Positions 45,415 through 57,794 are shown, counted from the stretch's first letter. The stretch is DNA of 64,000 bases from Zea mays (GCF_902167145.1 NC_050097.1:117647982-117711981); one strand, 5' to 3'. The notes: a model not told the origin generated them from the letters alone. Numbers and translations: made by a program.

Positions 45415-47696
45415 CTATGTTGCCTGGTCGCTGGGGATCAATTCGCCAGCATGATTATAACTCTTTTCACCTTCCGGCTCTTCCACAACAGCTGGTGACC
45501 AAACAACAGAGATGAGGGGGTCAGCAAAAGATACCGACTTGGTCTTTACCTTGGGAATCCAGCCCACAGCCGGCCCAGTCGCTAGCCCACGACGATGGAA
45601 TGGGGTGGAAGGTCTGTATCTTCCGCTTGAACTGATGCAATCCTCCACACTGCCACGACATCTCGATGATCGTGCCCAGCCAGATAGACTGTGGTGCCTA
45701 CGGGTGCCATGACGTCTATTCTACTAAAAATCTTCATCATCATCATGACCCCAGTCACGACGAGAGATCTCCCTGCCTCTGCGATCCTCTGATCTCTCTC
45801 TTTTTTCTCCAATAGAGTCTGGCACGCCGTAGCTCCACACAAATTCTCTGCGTGGCCTGCGGCAGGGGCCCCCCTCTAACATCCCTCCCATGGATGAAGG
45901 AGAGGTCTTCGACAACTTCAATGTGGTTGAAAATGGTGTACACATGGCCTTCCTTCAGATCAGTTTGTGAGTCATGTTGAGCCCCAACCAGAGGCAGAGG
46001 GCACGAGGAGGGGGGAGCTCCCTATCAGGTTCTGTGACAGTTAACCATACCTCCTTGGGGATTTCACAAGGGTCCAAGCACCAAGCCCAAATGTCAAAGG
46101 ACCTAGTGCGCTCCCTGCGCCTCGAGCGCTCCTCGACATAGTGAATAGAACAGCTCCTGCCCAAAGCCCTAACAGCCACATCCTCACCCCAGCAGTGAAC
46201 CGGAATCCCCTCCACCCTAACCTTCACTATGAACTCAAAGCTAGTCTTCCTGGTGTAACAGTCCTCTGACCAGTCCCCAAAGTGAAAAACCCGACCACGA
46301 TAGGAGACCGACCTCCTATCCAGTGCCCATTGCTCGGTTCTTGAATCAGAGAAAATGATGAAGAACTACTCTAGAAAGTGTTTGACTAGTTGGTACTGAC
46401 CGTGATGAAGATCAAATGTCTCCCTCAGCATATCCCCTGCTGTCAAAACGCCCACCTCATGGCTGTTCCCACCAAAGGAGCAAACCACCGCCTTACTGAT
46501 TAACTCATTTCTATGACGACAGATCAATCCGGTCGCCGAGATAGCATAGACAGCTCTTGCAGGCCGTGCCCTTAGGTCTCCGGGGTAGCGAGCTTCCATG
46601 ACCTGAACTCCCTGAATAGCTTGGAGGTAGGACTTCCTTCGCTGGAAAGAAGTAATGGGGGTTGCTTGCCTAGGTTGCATCTCCTGCCCCTTTTGAAGAG
46701 GACCGGGGTGAGGTTGCTGCTGTGGTAGCACGAGGAGAACTTACTGCCTCTCTGGAGTGAATGCTTGAGTGAACCAGGCAGGTCACGAATTGAATGGGCT
46801 CTCCCATGGTAGATTTTTCTAGGACATGACCTAGCCCTATGACCTGCTTGTAGGCATTGCCAGCATCGGACAGGTGCCGAGCAAAGATAGGCGTAGTGGT
46901 CTGACGCATGGCAGTTGAAGCATTTGCCACTAAGCTTTCTCCTGAAAAAACTGGTGCCATTCATCTCAATTTGCTGCTTGAGAAGGTCAGCCTCATGGGA
47001 ATCAAATTTTTTCCGCCACCAGAATTTTGGCTTCACCACTGACCAACCTTCATCATCGACCGCTGAAGTGCCTGACTTCCCCTTCGAGACACACGACCTT
47101 TGGATAGGACGGTGAGACATGTCTCTCGGTACTAATCCACCGATCCCCCCATGCCGATGGGACAAGTCGCAGCACACATTCAAGTCCCCCGGAGCATTGA
47201 AGACTCGCTGAAATCCCGGTGACCCGTCCAGTCCCCATTTCATCTTCTTAGATGCGGGGATCCTCTTCTGACAAGTCTGCTTCACAAGATCTGCCTTTAG
47301 GACATGCTCTGTACGTTCACCCTCGCTGCAAACTTTGCCTGAATCCAAATCCGCAGACACCACCGAACTGACACAACAATAGTGGGTAGGACGAACACCA
47401 TAGGGCTGCAAATCTTGAACCAACCCGACAGAACCCAACTTAATCTGCTCATGCAAAGCCGAATCGAACGCCCCAGGACTTACCGCAAGAGGGGCATCAA
47501 GTTCCTTCCCGGCATTAGGTCTCGCCAGCACCAAGCCCTCATCCGAAGAGGCAGAGTCCCTCCCATTGAGATGAAGCCCTCCGGTCGACAAACCCAAAAC
47601 CGGAGACCAAGGCGCAATATGCAGGACATTTATGTCTGGATCTAGGGTTTGGAGGCTGGTGCGGGTGGCTGGGTTGGGGGAGAGGGAGAGGTCCAT
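45415..47696 (-). pseudogene. LINE ORF1, nucleic-acid-binding protein (broken)
   Basis: Best start is the ATG at 47696 (MDLSLSPNP), about 26 bp inside the LINE 5' end. The first ~230 residues are low-similarity linker. Paired CCHC-type knuckles follow at about 46830-46965 (CFNCHASDHYAYLC and CWQCLQAGHRARSC). Further on, VRVEGIPVHCWGEDVAVRAL (about 46170-46225) resembles the DUF4283-type region of plant LINE ORF1 proteins, and a final segment ends at 45415. Frameshifts near 46600 and in 45700-45950 break it. The product would coat LINE RNA. Confidence 0.82.
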
Positions 47697-47722
47697 CCCT
47701 CGTCTTCTGGTCAGTACATCCC

Positions 47723-47731
47723 TTCCCTCAA
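47723..47731. repeat. Target-site duplication of LINE (right copy)
   Basis: TTCCCTCAA, matching 4733-4741 across 43 kb of inserted DNA. Confidence 0.75.
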
Positions 47732-48519
47732 TTTTATACACGCTTTTATGCCTAATAATTATTTAGTGCTAAGTGTAGAAAAAAATAAAAGTTTTAGTTA
47801 GTATAAAGTCTTGTTCTAAACCTCTAAAACTAATAGTTAGTGGCTTAAATTAGTTGAGGTTTAGAATGGATCAACTAATTGTTAGATGTACCCCTCAAAT
47901 TAGTATTAGTTGTTAGAAGCTCCAACCCAGCTAAAACCAGATAACAATTAGCTCTAGAGGTTTAGAACATGGCCTAAAACAACCCTGTCATGAGCCTCCT
48001 CGTCGGATCCTCTAGGTCCAGTCCCTTGCATCTACCAGTCTGACCCTAATCTTCCTGACACCACCTAAACCAGTTTGCTCGCTACCCAGTTTTCGCCGTC
48101 GAACCATTCCCGATGCGACGTGTCCGACTCTGCCCCTTCCTAGCGCCTCCGTCCCTTGGCTCGTCTTCATCATGACACTGATCCACCCGACAAGCTAGAT
48201 CTCGCCCGTCGCAACGATATGACCTATCCGTAGCGGTGGTCGGGCTTGGCGAACTAGCAAGCCATAGCTCTCATGTGGTCTTTCTGCCTCCCCATTAATT
48301 CTCGTCCTGCGTCCGCCACTGCCTGCAAGGCAAGCTAACATTAGAGGGGGTTTTTTACAAAAAAAACAGAAACCCGTATATATTTGTCATCTCAGTTGCT
48401 CATACTGTTTAATTCTGATCCCTCAACCTGGTTTAATTTTACTGGTTTTCAAATATCTTAGGCCTGTCAACTGCCAAGTAGGCACAAGCAAGCCATCAAT
48501 AGTGATTTGAGATTATTTC
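47732..48519. other. Flanking intergenic DNA with a MITE
   Basis: Continuation of the pre-LINE target locus. Apart from the MITE at 47811-47971 I see no gene; 48000-48340 is GC-richer with no supported frame. Confidence 0.4.
47811..47971. mobile_element. Small MITE-like element with terminal inverted repeats
   Basis: GTTCTAAACCTCTAAAACTAAT at the left end and the inverse of GTTCTAAACCTCTAGAGCTAATT at the right form a ~22-bp terminal inverted repeat around ~160 bp of AT-rich DNA with no coding capacity. An internal GAGGTTTAGAATGG copy adds symmetry. I could not settle the TSD, so superfamily is not assigned. Confidence 0.65.
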
Positions 48520-49388
48520 TGTCAGTACCTCAAGATTGGGGTACCCACAACTGCTGGGTCAAGGCGGACCCCCTTGGACTACCCTTAGCCACCAAGCTAA
48601 TAGTGGTCCGTCCTAGCCCAGTGGTTGGGCTGCCCGGTAATCCCACTGGATTTGGTTGAAGACCAACACCTGTAAATCAGCACTCTAAAACCCCAGCAGA
48701 GGGGGTCTGGGTTAGCCACACATCTTGAAGACGAGGGCACTTAGCACCTGCGCTCGAGGGCCAGACCCTCGAGAGCGGCCCCGACTCTCTTGGTGAGCCA
48801 TCCGGACCTCTGGCCTAAGAGGACCTCCCCGAGCACCATCCGGGTCCCCAGCCAAGGGCGGTTCAGAGCTGTCACGAGGAAGGGTGGTCCCAGTCACTCC
48901 TCGAACAAGGCGAGGCCCGGTGCTACCACGTGTTCTACGGCGCGTGATGTAAGCCATCGGGGGAAGTCTAGCTTCAGCCTCTAATGTGAAGTGCATCTGC
49001 ATTACCTGTAGACTAGACGTATACCTGCCCGCCATAGTGGCAAGCGGTGCGTCTGTAATACACAGGCCGCACAATAACTCGCGCGTTACCAAGGCAAGAC
49101 CATTGTCTCTGCGCCGTGTGGGCTGCTATCATCATGAGTCCCACTGTAGCCCACGCGGTATCGAGGCGAAGGGTGAGAGGCGGGGAAGACATGACGGTGC
49201 CGCCTGAGCACCCCTACATGCTTAGTGTACCAGCCTTCGCCGCAACCTATTCCTGCGCTCTGCTTTGACTCTAACCCTTGTGTTCTCGTGTTCTTCCAAC
49301 TAATCAGACAATCCCTAGGTCCCCTCCTCATCTTAGGATCAGGGCAGGTGCACTCCACCACTCGACCAGAGGATTTTTCCCTCCGACA
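48520..49388 (+). repeat. LTR of element E (gypsy-type, runs off window)
   Basis: 869 bp, TGTCAGTACC...CTCCGACA, followed at once by a PBS-like TTTGGCACGCCAGGTAGGGG that resembles the one after the Huck-like LTR. The partner LTR is beyond the right edge, so the left terminus is inferred from the TG start and preceding ATTTC cannot be checked as a TSD. Confidence 0.65.
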
Positions 49389-49422
49389 TTTGGCACGCCA
49401 GGTAGGGGGTCAGGGCGCTTAG
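49389..49422 (+). other. Element E, primer-binding site and first internal bases
   Basis: PBS-like TTTGGCACGCCAGGTAGGGGG followed by GTCAGGGCGCTTAG, where the Huck-like element inserted (CTTAG TSD at 49418-49422). The tRNA was not identified. Confidence 0.65.
49418..49422. repeat. TSD of Huck-like element (left copy)
   Basis: CTTAG; repeated at 63355-63359. Confidence 0.96.
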
Positions 49423-49923
49423 TGTCGGGGACCATAATTAGGGGTACCCCCAAGACTCCTAATCTCAGCTGGTAACCCCCATCAGCACAAAGCTGCAAAG
49501 GCCTGATGGGTGCGATTAAGTCAAGGCTCGGTCCACTCAAGGGACGCGATCTCGCCTCGCCCGAGCCCAGCCTCGGGCAAGGGCAGCCGACCCCGGAGGA
49601 TTCACGTCTCGCCCGAGGGCCCCCTCAAGCAACGGACACACCTTCGGCTCGCCCGAGGCCCAGTCTTTGCCAAGAAGCAACCTTGGCCAGATCGCCACAC
49701 TGACCGACCGCACCGCAGAAGCAATTAGTGCGAGGATGGCCTGACACCTTATCCTGACGCGCGCCCTCCAGTCGACAGAGCCGAAGTGACCGCAGTCACT
49801 TCGCCGCTCCACTGACCGGCCTGACGAGAGGACAGCGCCGCCTGCGCCGCTCCGACTGCTGTGCCACTCGACAGAGTGAGGCTGACAGCAGCCAAGTCCG
49901 GTCTCGGGCGCCATAGGAAGCTC

Positions 49924-50350
49924 CGCCTCACCCGACCCTAGGGCTCGGACTCGGCCTCGGCCCCGGAAGATGACGAACTCCGCCTCGCCCGACCCCAGGA
50001 CTCGGACTCAGCCCTGGCCTCAGCCGACGGTCTCCGCCTCACCCGACCCAGGGCTCGGACTCGGCCTCGGCCCCAGAAGACGGCGAACTCCGCCTCGCCC
50101 GACCCCAGGGCTCGGACTCAGCCCTAGCCTCAGCCGACGGTCTCCGCCTCGCCCGACCCAGGGCTCGGACTCGGCCTCGGCCCCAGAAGACGACGAACTC
50201 CGCCTCGCCCGACCCCAGGGCTCGAACTCATCCCTGGCCTCAGCCGACGGTCTCCGCCTCGCCCGACCCGGGGCTCGGACTCGACCTCGACCACGGAAGA
50301 CAGACTCGACCTCGACCTCGGAGGAGCCTCCGCCTCGCCCGACCCAGGGC
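49924..50350 (+). repeat. Tandem ~110-bp repeats in Huck-like LTR
   Basis: Units start CGCCTC(A/G)CCCGACCC at about 49924, 50035, 50145 and 50255; the fourth is variant. The matching array in the 3' LTR is at about 62267-62690 with small differences. Long Pro/Arg/Ser frames across it (for example 49970-50458) are artefacts. Confidence 0.88.
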
Positions 50351-50725
50351 TCGGACCGACCACGTCACAGGGGGGCCATCATTTCCCTACCCCTAGCTAG
50401 CTCAGGCTACAGGGAACAAGACCGGCGTCCCATCTGGCTCGCCCCGGTAAACAAGTAATGATGGCGCCCCACGTGCTCCATGACGACGGCGGCTCTCGGC
50501 CCCTTACGGAAGCAAGGAGACGTCAGCAAAGACTCGACAGCACCGACAGCTGTCCTTCCGCTAGGCTCCAGCGCTCCTCCGACGGCCACGACATCTCATG
50601 AACAGGGTGCCAAAACCTCTCCGGCTGCCACGACGACATGTACTTAGGGCGCTAGCTCCTCTCTGCTAGACATGTTAGCACACTGCTACACCTCCCATTG
50701 TACACCTGGGCCCTCTCCTTACGCC

Positions 50726-50733
50726 TATAAAAG
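50726..50733 (+). promoter_or_regulatory. LTR TATA box of Huck-like element
   Basis: TATAAAAG after a pyrimidine-rich segment; also in the 3' LTR near 63066. Confidence 0.75.
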
Positions 50734-51015
50734 GAAGGCCCAAGGCACTCGTACGGAGGGTTGGCCGCGCGGGGAGGACGGGACGACGCGTGCAGGCCTC
50801 TCGCTCCCTCCCACGCGGACGCTTGTAACCCCCTACTGCAAGCGCACCCGACTTGGGCGCGGGACAAACACGAAGGCCGCGGGTTTCCCCTTTACGCCTG
50901 TCTCCCACTGGTTTCCCCCCTTCGCGCTCCGTCTCGCGCCGACCCATCTGGGCTGGGGCACGCGGCGACAATTTACTCGTCGGACCAGGGACCCCCCGGG
51001 GTCGAAACGCCGACA

Positions 51016-51036
51016 GTTGGCGTGCCAGGTAGGGGC
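51016..51036 (+). other. Primer-binding site of Huck-like element
   Basis: GTTGGCGTGCCAGGTAGGGGC directly after the LTR. Starts with the TGG expected of a tRNA-primed site one base in. I do not assign the tRNA. Confidence 0.7.
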
Positions 51037-51075
51037 CTGCTGCGTGTTGACGAATAGCTTCCTGTCAAGCTCCAG

Positions 51076-54000
51076 ATGGGTAGTCTCCAGCAACCTTTCC
51101 AGCCCGGGACAGTGCTCCGTTTCGGGAGTCTTGAGTTCATGTCCCTCGACGGCGGCTACAACATGATACTCCTTCCCCCGCCATGCGACAGCGACAATGG
51201 TGGCCGACAACCCGCCCGCCGGCGGCGGAATTGACGACGTCTTCCCCACGTGGCGGAAGAGCAACATTCGGGTTTGTCCCGTCGCCTCCCCCGCCGACGG
51301 AGGTAGAGGCGGGGCAACCAAGGCCAAGCAGGAGGCGGCACCTCGTCGGCTGACGAGCGAGTCGACGGCGCCCCAACGGGGGACACGTCGGGCATCGACC
51401 TCGCGTCTGAGACGAAGACGAGCGTCGTTTCCCCGCAACACGCCAACTCCAAGCGGACGGACGACGCCAGCACGCTCGCAAAGGACTTGCTGGGCGTCAC
51501 CCTCGTACCTGAGACGACGGTGCAGTCTGCCCCTGACGCGACTTCGTCACCGCCCGTCGACCAGGAGGTACCGACCGATTCCCATCTCGTGCCTTTTGGA
51601 TTTAGCCTCGACCCACCAAGCGACTTCGCTTCGGTGGACGCTTTCATAGAGGCATGTCCAAACCCTCCGGGGTACGGTATGCGGTCAACCTGGGACCGAC
51701 TGACAGCCGTCTCGACCTACGAGCCCTCGGGTTCCGAGGAAGATGACGCGCCCGACTTTTGTTGGGATTTATCCAGACTTGGTAACCCCAGTGCCATGCG
51801 GGACTTCATGACCGCATGCAACTACTGCCTTTCCGATTGTTCCGACGGTAGCCGTAGCTTCGGCGACGAGGACTGCGACCCAAGTCGTGAATGTTTCCAC
51901 GTCGATCTAGGGGGTCCCGGCGAAGGCAACCATCTTGGTATACCGGAAAACGGTGATCCCCCTAGGCCTGCGCCTCGTGTTGACATCCTTCGGGAGCTAG
52001 CTGTGGTCCCAGTCCCTGCGGGGGGTCAGGACTCACAGCTCGAGCAAATCCGCGAGATGCAGGCCAGGCTCAACGAGGGAGCAGGAACACTTGAGCCGTT
52101 CCACCGGGACATCAGGCAGGAATGGGCAGGCCAACCTCCGGCCGGAGAAACGCGTCATCTACCCTAGGACATCCAGCACCGCATCGCCGACAAGGTCAGA
52201 GCAAGACTGCCACCGGCTTCTAGTGGGTTCGTCCATAACCTGGCTGCAGCAGCAATACTTCTCCGCGCGATGCCGAAGCCATCAACCACCGAAGGGCGAC
52301 GTATCCAGGGAGAGCTCAAGAATCTCCTGGAGGATGCCGTGGTCCGACGGGCCGAAAGCTCTACCTCTCGAAGGCAGGGATACCCCTCGGAGCATCGTGC
52401 CGCGACTTCTCGATTCATGCGGGAAGCCTCGGTCCACACCGGGCGCACGCGCAACACAGCGCCTGCGGCCCCGGGTCACCTTGGCAACGAGCACCATCAC
52501 TGCAACCGTCGAACCCACCTCGACGAGAGGGTGCGCCGAGGCTACCACCCCAGGCGTGGGGGATGCTACGACAGCGGGGAGGATCGGAGTCCCTCGCCCG
52601 AACCACCCGGTCCGCAGGCTTTCAGCCGGGCCATACGACGGGCGCCGTTCCCGACCCGGTTCCGAACCCCGACTACTATCACAAAGTACTCGGGGGAGAC
52701 GAGGCCGGAACTGTGGCTCGCGGACTACCGGCTGGCCTGCCACCTGGGTGGAACGGACGATGACAACCTCATCATCTGCAACCTCCCCCTGTTCCTCTCC
52801 GACACCGCTCGAGCCTAGTTGGAGCACCTGCCTCTGGGGCAGATCTCCAACTGGGACGACCTGGTCCAAGCCTTCGCCGGCAACTTCCAGGGCATGTACG
52901 TGCGCCCTGGGAACTCCTGGGATCTCCGAAGCTGCCGCCAGCAGCCGGGAGAGTCTCTCCGGGACTACATTCGGCGATTCTCGAAGCAGCGCACCGAGCT
53001 ACCCAACGTCACCGACTCGGATGTCATCGGCACGTTCCTCGCTGGCACCACCTGCCGCGACCTGGTGAGCAAGCTGGGTCGCAAGACCCCCACCAGGGCG
53101 AGCGAGCTGATGGACATCGCCACCAAGTTCGCCTCTGGCCAGGAGGCGGTTGAGGCCATCTTCCGGAAGGACAAGCAGCCCCAGGGCCACCAGCCGGAAG
53201 ATGTCCCCGAGGCGTCCACTCAGCGCGGCACCAAGAAGAAGGGCAAGAAGAAGTCGCAAGCGAAACACGACGTCGCCGACGCAGACCTTGTCGCCGTCGC
53301 TGAGTACAAGAACCCTCGAAAACCTCCCGAGGGCGCCAATCTCTTCGACAAGATGCTCAAGGAGCCGTGCCCCTATCATCAGGGGCCCGTCAAGCACACC
53401 CTTGAGGAGTGCGCCATGCTTCGGCGCCACTTTCACAAGGCTGGGCCACCTGCGGAAGGTGGCAAGGCCCACAACAACGATAAGAAGGAGGATCACAAGG
53501 CAGGGGAGTTCCCCGAGGTCCACGACTGCTTCATGATCTACGGTGGGCAAGTGGCGAACGCCTTGGCTTGGCACCGCAAGCAAGAGCGTCGGGAGGTCTC
53601 CTCGGTAAAGGTGCTGGCGCCAGTCTACCTAGACTGGTCCGACAAGCCCATCACCTTCGACCAGGGCGACCACCCTGACCGCGTGCCGAGTCCGGGGAAA
53701 TACCCGCTCGTTGTCGACCCCGTCATCGGCAACGTCAGGCTCACCAAGGTCCTCATGGACGGAGGCAACAGCCTCAACATCATCTACGCCGAGACCCTCG
53801 GGCTCATACGGATCGATCTGTCCTCGGTCCGGGCAGGCGCGACACCTTTTCATGGGATCATTCCCAGGAAGCGCGTTCAGCCCCTCGGACAACTCGATCT
53901 GCCCGTCTGCTTCGGGACTCCCTCCAACTTCAGAAGGGAAACCCTCACGTTCGAGGTGGTCGGGTTCCGAGGAACCTACCACGCAGTGCTGGGAAGGCCA

Positions 54001-54318
54001 TGCTATGCCAAGTTCATGGCCGTCCCCAACTACACCTACCTCAAGCTCAAGATGCCGGGCCCCAACGGGGTCATCACCGTCGGCCCCACGTATCGACACG
54101 CGTACGAATGCGACGTGGAGTGCGTGGAGTACGCCGAGGCCCTCGCCGAATCCGAGGCCCTCACCGCCGACCTGGAGAGCCTCTCCAAGGAGGCGCCAGA
54201 CGTGAAGCGCCATGCCGGCAACTTCGAGCCAGCGGAGACGGTTAAGTCCGTCCCTCTCGACCCCAGCAACGACGCCTCCAAGCAGATCCGGATCGGCTCC
54301 GAGCTCGACCCCAAATAG
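51076..54318 (+). pseudogene. Huck-like Gag and protease (broken)
   Basis: Starts at ATG 51076 (MGSLQQPFQPGTVL). An early TGA near 51226 and two compensating frame changes (about 51195 and 51365-51480) disturb the N-terminus. The main frame runs from 51487, with in-frame TAGs at 52165 and 52816. The Gag core includes PFPTRFRTP, KYSGETRPELWLADYRLAC and ESLRDYIRRFSKQR (about 52640-52990). A Lys-rich linker and a Cys/His segment CPYHQGPVKHTLEEC (about 53370-53415) follow. The protease has the Tat-type MDGGNSLNI active site (about 53755) and ends at TAG 54316; translation past that stop stays in frame with RT. Confidence 0.9.
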
Positions 54319-56330
54319 GAAGCAGTGCTCGTCGACTTTCTCCGTGCAAACGCCGACGTTTTCGCGTGGAGTCCCTCGGACATGCCTGGCATACCGAGGG
54401 ATGTCGCCGAGTACTCGCTGGATATTCGAGCCGGAGCCCGACCCGTGAAGCAGCCTCTGCGCCGATTCGACGAAGAAAAGCGCAGAGCCATAGGCGAGGA
54501 GATCCACAAGCTAATGGCGGCAGGGTTCATTAAAGAGGTATTCCATCCCGAATGGCTTGCCAACCCTGTGCTTGTGAGAAAGAAAGGAGGGAAATGGCGG
54601 ATGTGTGTAGACTACACTAGTCTAAACAAAGCATGTCCGAAAGTTCCCTATCCTCTGCCTCGCATCGATCAAATCGTGGATTCCACTGCTGGGTGCGAAA
54701 CCCTATCTTTCCTCGATGCCTACTCAGGGTATCACCAAATCAGGATGAAAGAGTCCGACCAGCTCGCGACTTCTTTCATCACACCTTTCGGCATGTACTG
54801 CTACGTTACTATGCCGTTTGGTTTGAGGAATGCGGGTGCGACATACCAAAGGTGCATGAACCATGTGTTCGGCCAACACATCGGTCGAACGGTCGAGGCT
54901 TACGTCGATGACATCGTAGTCAAGACGAGGAAAGCCTCTGACCTCCTTTCCGACCTTGAAACGATATTCCGGTGTCTCAAGGCGAAAGGCGTAAAACTCA
55001 ACCCCGAGAAGTGTGTCTTCGGAGTCCCCCGAGGCATGCTCTTGGGGTTCATCGTCTTCGAGCGGGGCATCGAGGCCAACCCGGAGAAGATCGCGGCCAT
55101 CACCAACATGGGGCCCATCAAGGACTTGAAAAGCGTACAAAGGGTCATGGGATGCCTTGCGGCCCTAAGCCGCTTCATCTCGCGCCTCGGCGAAAGAGGC
55201 CTACCTCTGTACCGCCTCTTGAGGAAGGCCGAGTGCTTCACTTCGACCCTCGAGGCCGAGGAAGCCCTCGGGAACCTAAAGGCGCTCCTCACGAACGCGC
55301 CCATCTTGGTGCCCCCCGCTGCCGGAGAAGCCCTCTTGATCTACGTCGCCGCTACCACTCAGGTGGTCAGCGCCGCGATCGTAGTTGAGAGACGAGAAGA
55401 GGGGCATGCATTGCCCGTCGAGAGGCCGGTCTACTTCATCAGTGAGGTATTGTCCGAGACCAAGATCTGCTACCCACAAATTCAAAAGCTGCTATACGCG
55501 GTGATTCTGACGCGGCAGAAGTTGCGACACTACTTTGAGTCTCATCCAGTAACTGTGGTGTCATCCTTCCCCCTGGGGGAGATCATCCAGTGCCGAGAGG
55601 CCTCGGGTAGGATTGCAAAGTGGGCAGTGGAAATCATGGGCGAGACAATCTCGTTCGCCCCTCGGAAGGCCATCAAGTCACAAGTCTTGGCGGACTTTGT
55701 GGCTGAATGGGTCGACACCCAGCTCCCAACAGCTCCGATCCAACCGGAACTCTGGACCATGTTTTTCGACGGGTCGCTGATGAAGACAGGGGCAGGCGTG
55801 GGCCTGCTCTTCATCTCGCCCCTCGGGAAGCACCTACGCTACGTGCTGCACCTCCATTTCTCGGCGTCCAACAATGTGGCCGAGTACGAGGCTCTGGTCA
55901 ACGGGTTGCGCATCGCCATCGAGCTAGGGGTCCGACGCCTCGACGCTCGCGGTGACTCGCAGCTCGTCACTGACCAAGTCATGAAGAACTCCCACTGCCG
56001 CGACCCAAAGATGGACCCTACCGCGACGAGGTTCGACGCCTGGAAGACAAGTTCTACGGGCTCGAGCTCAACCACGTCGCCCGACGGTACAACGAGAATG
56101 TGGATGAGCTGGCTAAGATAGCCTCGGGGCAAACAACGGTTCCCCCGGACGTCTTCTCCCGAGACCTACATCAACCCTCAGTCAAGACCGACGACACGCC
56201 CGAGCCCGAGAAGGCCTCGGCCCAGCCCGAGGCACCCTCGGCTCAGCCCGAGGCACCCTCGGCCCCAGAGGGTGAGGCACTGCGCATCGAGGAAGAGCGG
56301 AGCGGGGTCACGCCTAATCAAAACTGGTAG
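54319..56330 (+). pseudogene. Huck-like RT and dual RNase H (broken)
   Basis: RT runs from about 54530: CVDYTSLNKACPK, FLDAYSGYHQI, LRNAGATYQRCMN and YVDD (54901-54912). A gypsy RNase H region follows (about 55280-55520) in which the usual first catalytic Asp position reads LIYVAAT, so this first RNase H is probably degenerate, as expected in Tat elements. A second, archaeal-type RNase H begins at FFDGS (about 55765) with YEALVNGL. A frameshift near 56020 moves the remainder, including ELNHVARRYNENVDELA, to another frame, with TAG at 56328. Confidence 0.9.
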
Positions 56331-57566
56331 ACCCCGTACCTGCAATATCTCCACCGAGGAGAGCTAGCCCTCGACCGAGCCGAAGCTCGGCGATTGGCGC
56401 GGCGTGCCAAGTCGTTCGTCTTGCTGGGGGATGGGAAGGAGCTCTACCACCGCAGCCCCTCAGGCATCCTCCAGCGATGCATATCCATCGCCGAAGGCCA
56501 GGACCTCTTACAAGAAATACACTCGGGGGCTTGCAGTCACCACGCAGCGCCCCGAGCCCTTGTTGGAAATGCCTTCCGACAAGGCTTCTACTGGCCGACC
56601 GCGGCGGCCGACGCCACTAGAATTGTCCGCACCTGCCAAGGGTGTCAATTCTATGCAAGGCAGACCCACTTGCCCGCTCAGGCTCTACAGACGATACCCA
56701 TCACCTGGCCGTTTGCTGTGTGGGGTTTGGACCTCGTCGGTCCCTTGCAGAAGGCACCCGGGGGCTACACGCACCTGCTGGTCGCCATCGACAAATTCTC
56801 CAAGTGGATCGAGGTCCGACCCCTAAACAGCATCAGGTCCGAACAGGCGGTGGCATTCTTCACCAACATCATCCATCGCTTTGGGGTCCCGAACTCCATC
56901 ATCACCGACAACGGCACCCAGTTCACCGGCAGAAAGTTCCTGGACTTCTGCGAGGATCATCACATCCGGGTGGACTGGGCCGCCGTGGCTCACCCCATGA
57001 CGAATGGGCAAGTAGAGCGTGCCAATGGCATGATTCTGCAAGGACTCAAGCCGTGGATCTACAACGACCTCAACAAGTTCGACAAACGATGGATGAAGGA
57101 GCTCCCCTCGGTGGTCTGGAGTCTGAGGACAACGCCAAGCCGAGCCACGGGCTTCACATCGTTCTTTCTAGTCTATGGGGCCGAGGCCATCTTGCCCACA
57201 GACTTAGAATACGGTTCCCCGAGGGCGAGGGCCTACGACGACCAAAACAATCGAGCTAACCGAGAAGACTCACTGGACCAGCTGGAAGAGGCTCGGGACA
57301 TGGCCTTACTACACTTGGCGCAGTATCAGCAGTCCCTGCCACGCTACCACGCCCGAGGGGTTCGGTCCCGAGACCTCCAGGTGGGCGACTTGGTGCTTCG
57401 GCTGCGACAAGACGCCCGAGGGCGGCACAAGCTCACGCCTCCCTGGGAACGGCCATTCGTCATCGCCAAGGTTCTAAAGCCCGGGACGTACAAACTGGCC
57501 AACAGTCAAGGCGAGGTCTACAGCAACGCTTGGAACATCCGACAGCTACATCGCTTCTACCCTTAA
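56331..57566 (+). pseudogene. Huck-like integrase
   Basis: The longest clean part of pol. HHCC finger: H...H with CQGCQFYARQTHLP near 56634-56680. Catalytic core: GLDLVGPL, ITDNGTQFTGRKF and HPMTNGQVERAN (D,D,E). A C-terminal region with GAEAILPTDLEYGSPR and VGDLVLRL, and the end QLHRFYP at 57566. No chromodomain, which fits Tat rather than chromoviruses. No internal stop from 56394 onward, but it can only be made as part of the broken polyprotein, so it is listed as a pseudogene. Confidence 0.9.
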
Positions 57567-57794
57567 GATGCTTTCAAGTCGTTCGTACACCTCGTTCACA
57601 CACAAAGTCTAACCATCAAGGAAGGGTCAGCCTTGCCTCGGCAAAGCCCGACCCTCCCTCGGGGGCTAGAAGGGGGGAACCCCCTCTGCGTCAAAGTTTT
57701 CCTCAGAAAAGATCTTTTCTGCCAGAACGTCTTTTGTGCTTTTCGACTACTTCGAATGTGGGATCCTAAAAACGATGGAGTACACGTAAGCAGC

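Larger units (their letters stand above)
4742..47722 (-). mobile_element. L1-clade LINE (Cin4-like), interrupted by nested elements
   Basis: Non-LTR retrotransposon on the minus strand. From 5' to 3' (right to left) it has an ORF1 with paired CCHC knuckles, an ORF2 with an AP-endonuclease, a reverse transcriptase (YADD at 6372-6383) and a C-terminal zinc-binding domain, then a 3' UTR ending in nine A residues (T run at 4743-4751). The 36.4-kb stretch 7856-44257 is foreign, so the LINE itself is about 6.6 kb, close to full length for plant L1 elements. Flanked by a 9-bp TSD. ORF2 carries frameshifts and stops, so the element is dead. It is the oldest layer of the nest. Assignment to Cin4 in particular is tentative. 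Confidence 0.85.
49423..51015 (+). repeat. 5' LTR of Huck-like element
   Basis: 1593 bp. Includes a tandem array of a ~110-bp unit (49924-50350) and a TATAAAAG box at 50726-50733. Confidence 0.96.

Noticed and set aside
49970..50458. 162-codon frame in Huck-like LTR
   Set aside because: Encoded by the ~110-bp tandem repeats. The frame recurs in the other LTR (62423-62797) with length changes, as expected of non-coding repeats.
53629..54507. 292-codon minus-strand frame opposite Huck-like gag/protease
   Set aside because: The plus strand is clearly coding for protease with conserved motifs. The antisense frame is a GC-rich shadow with no motif.
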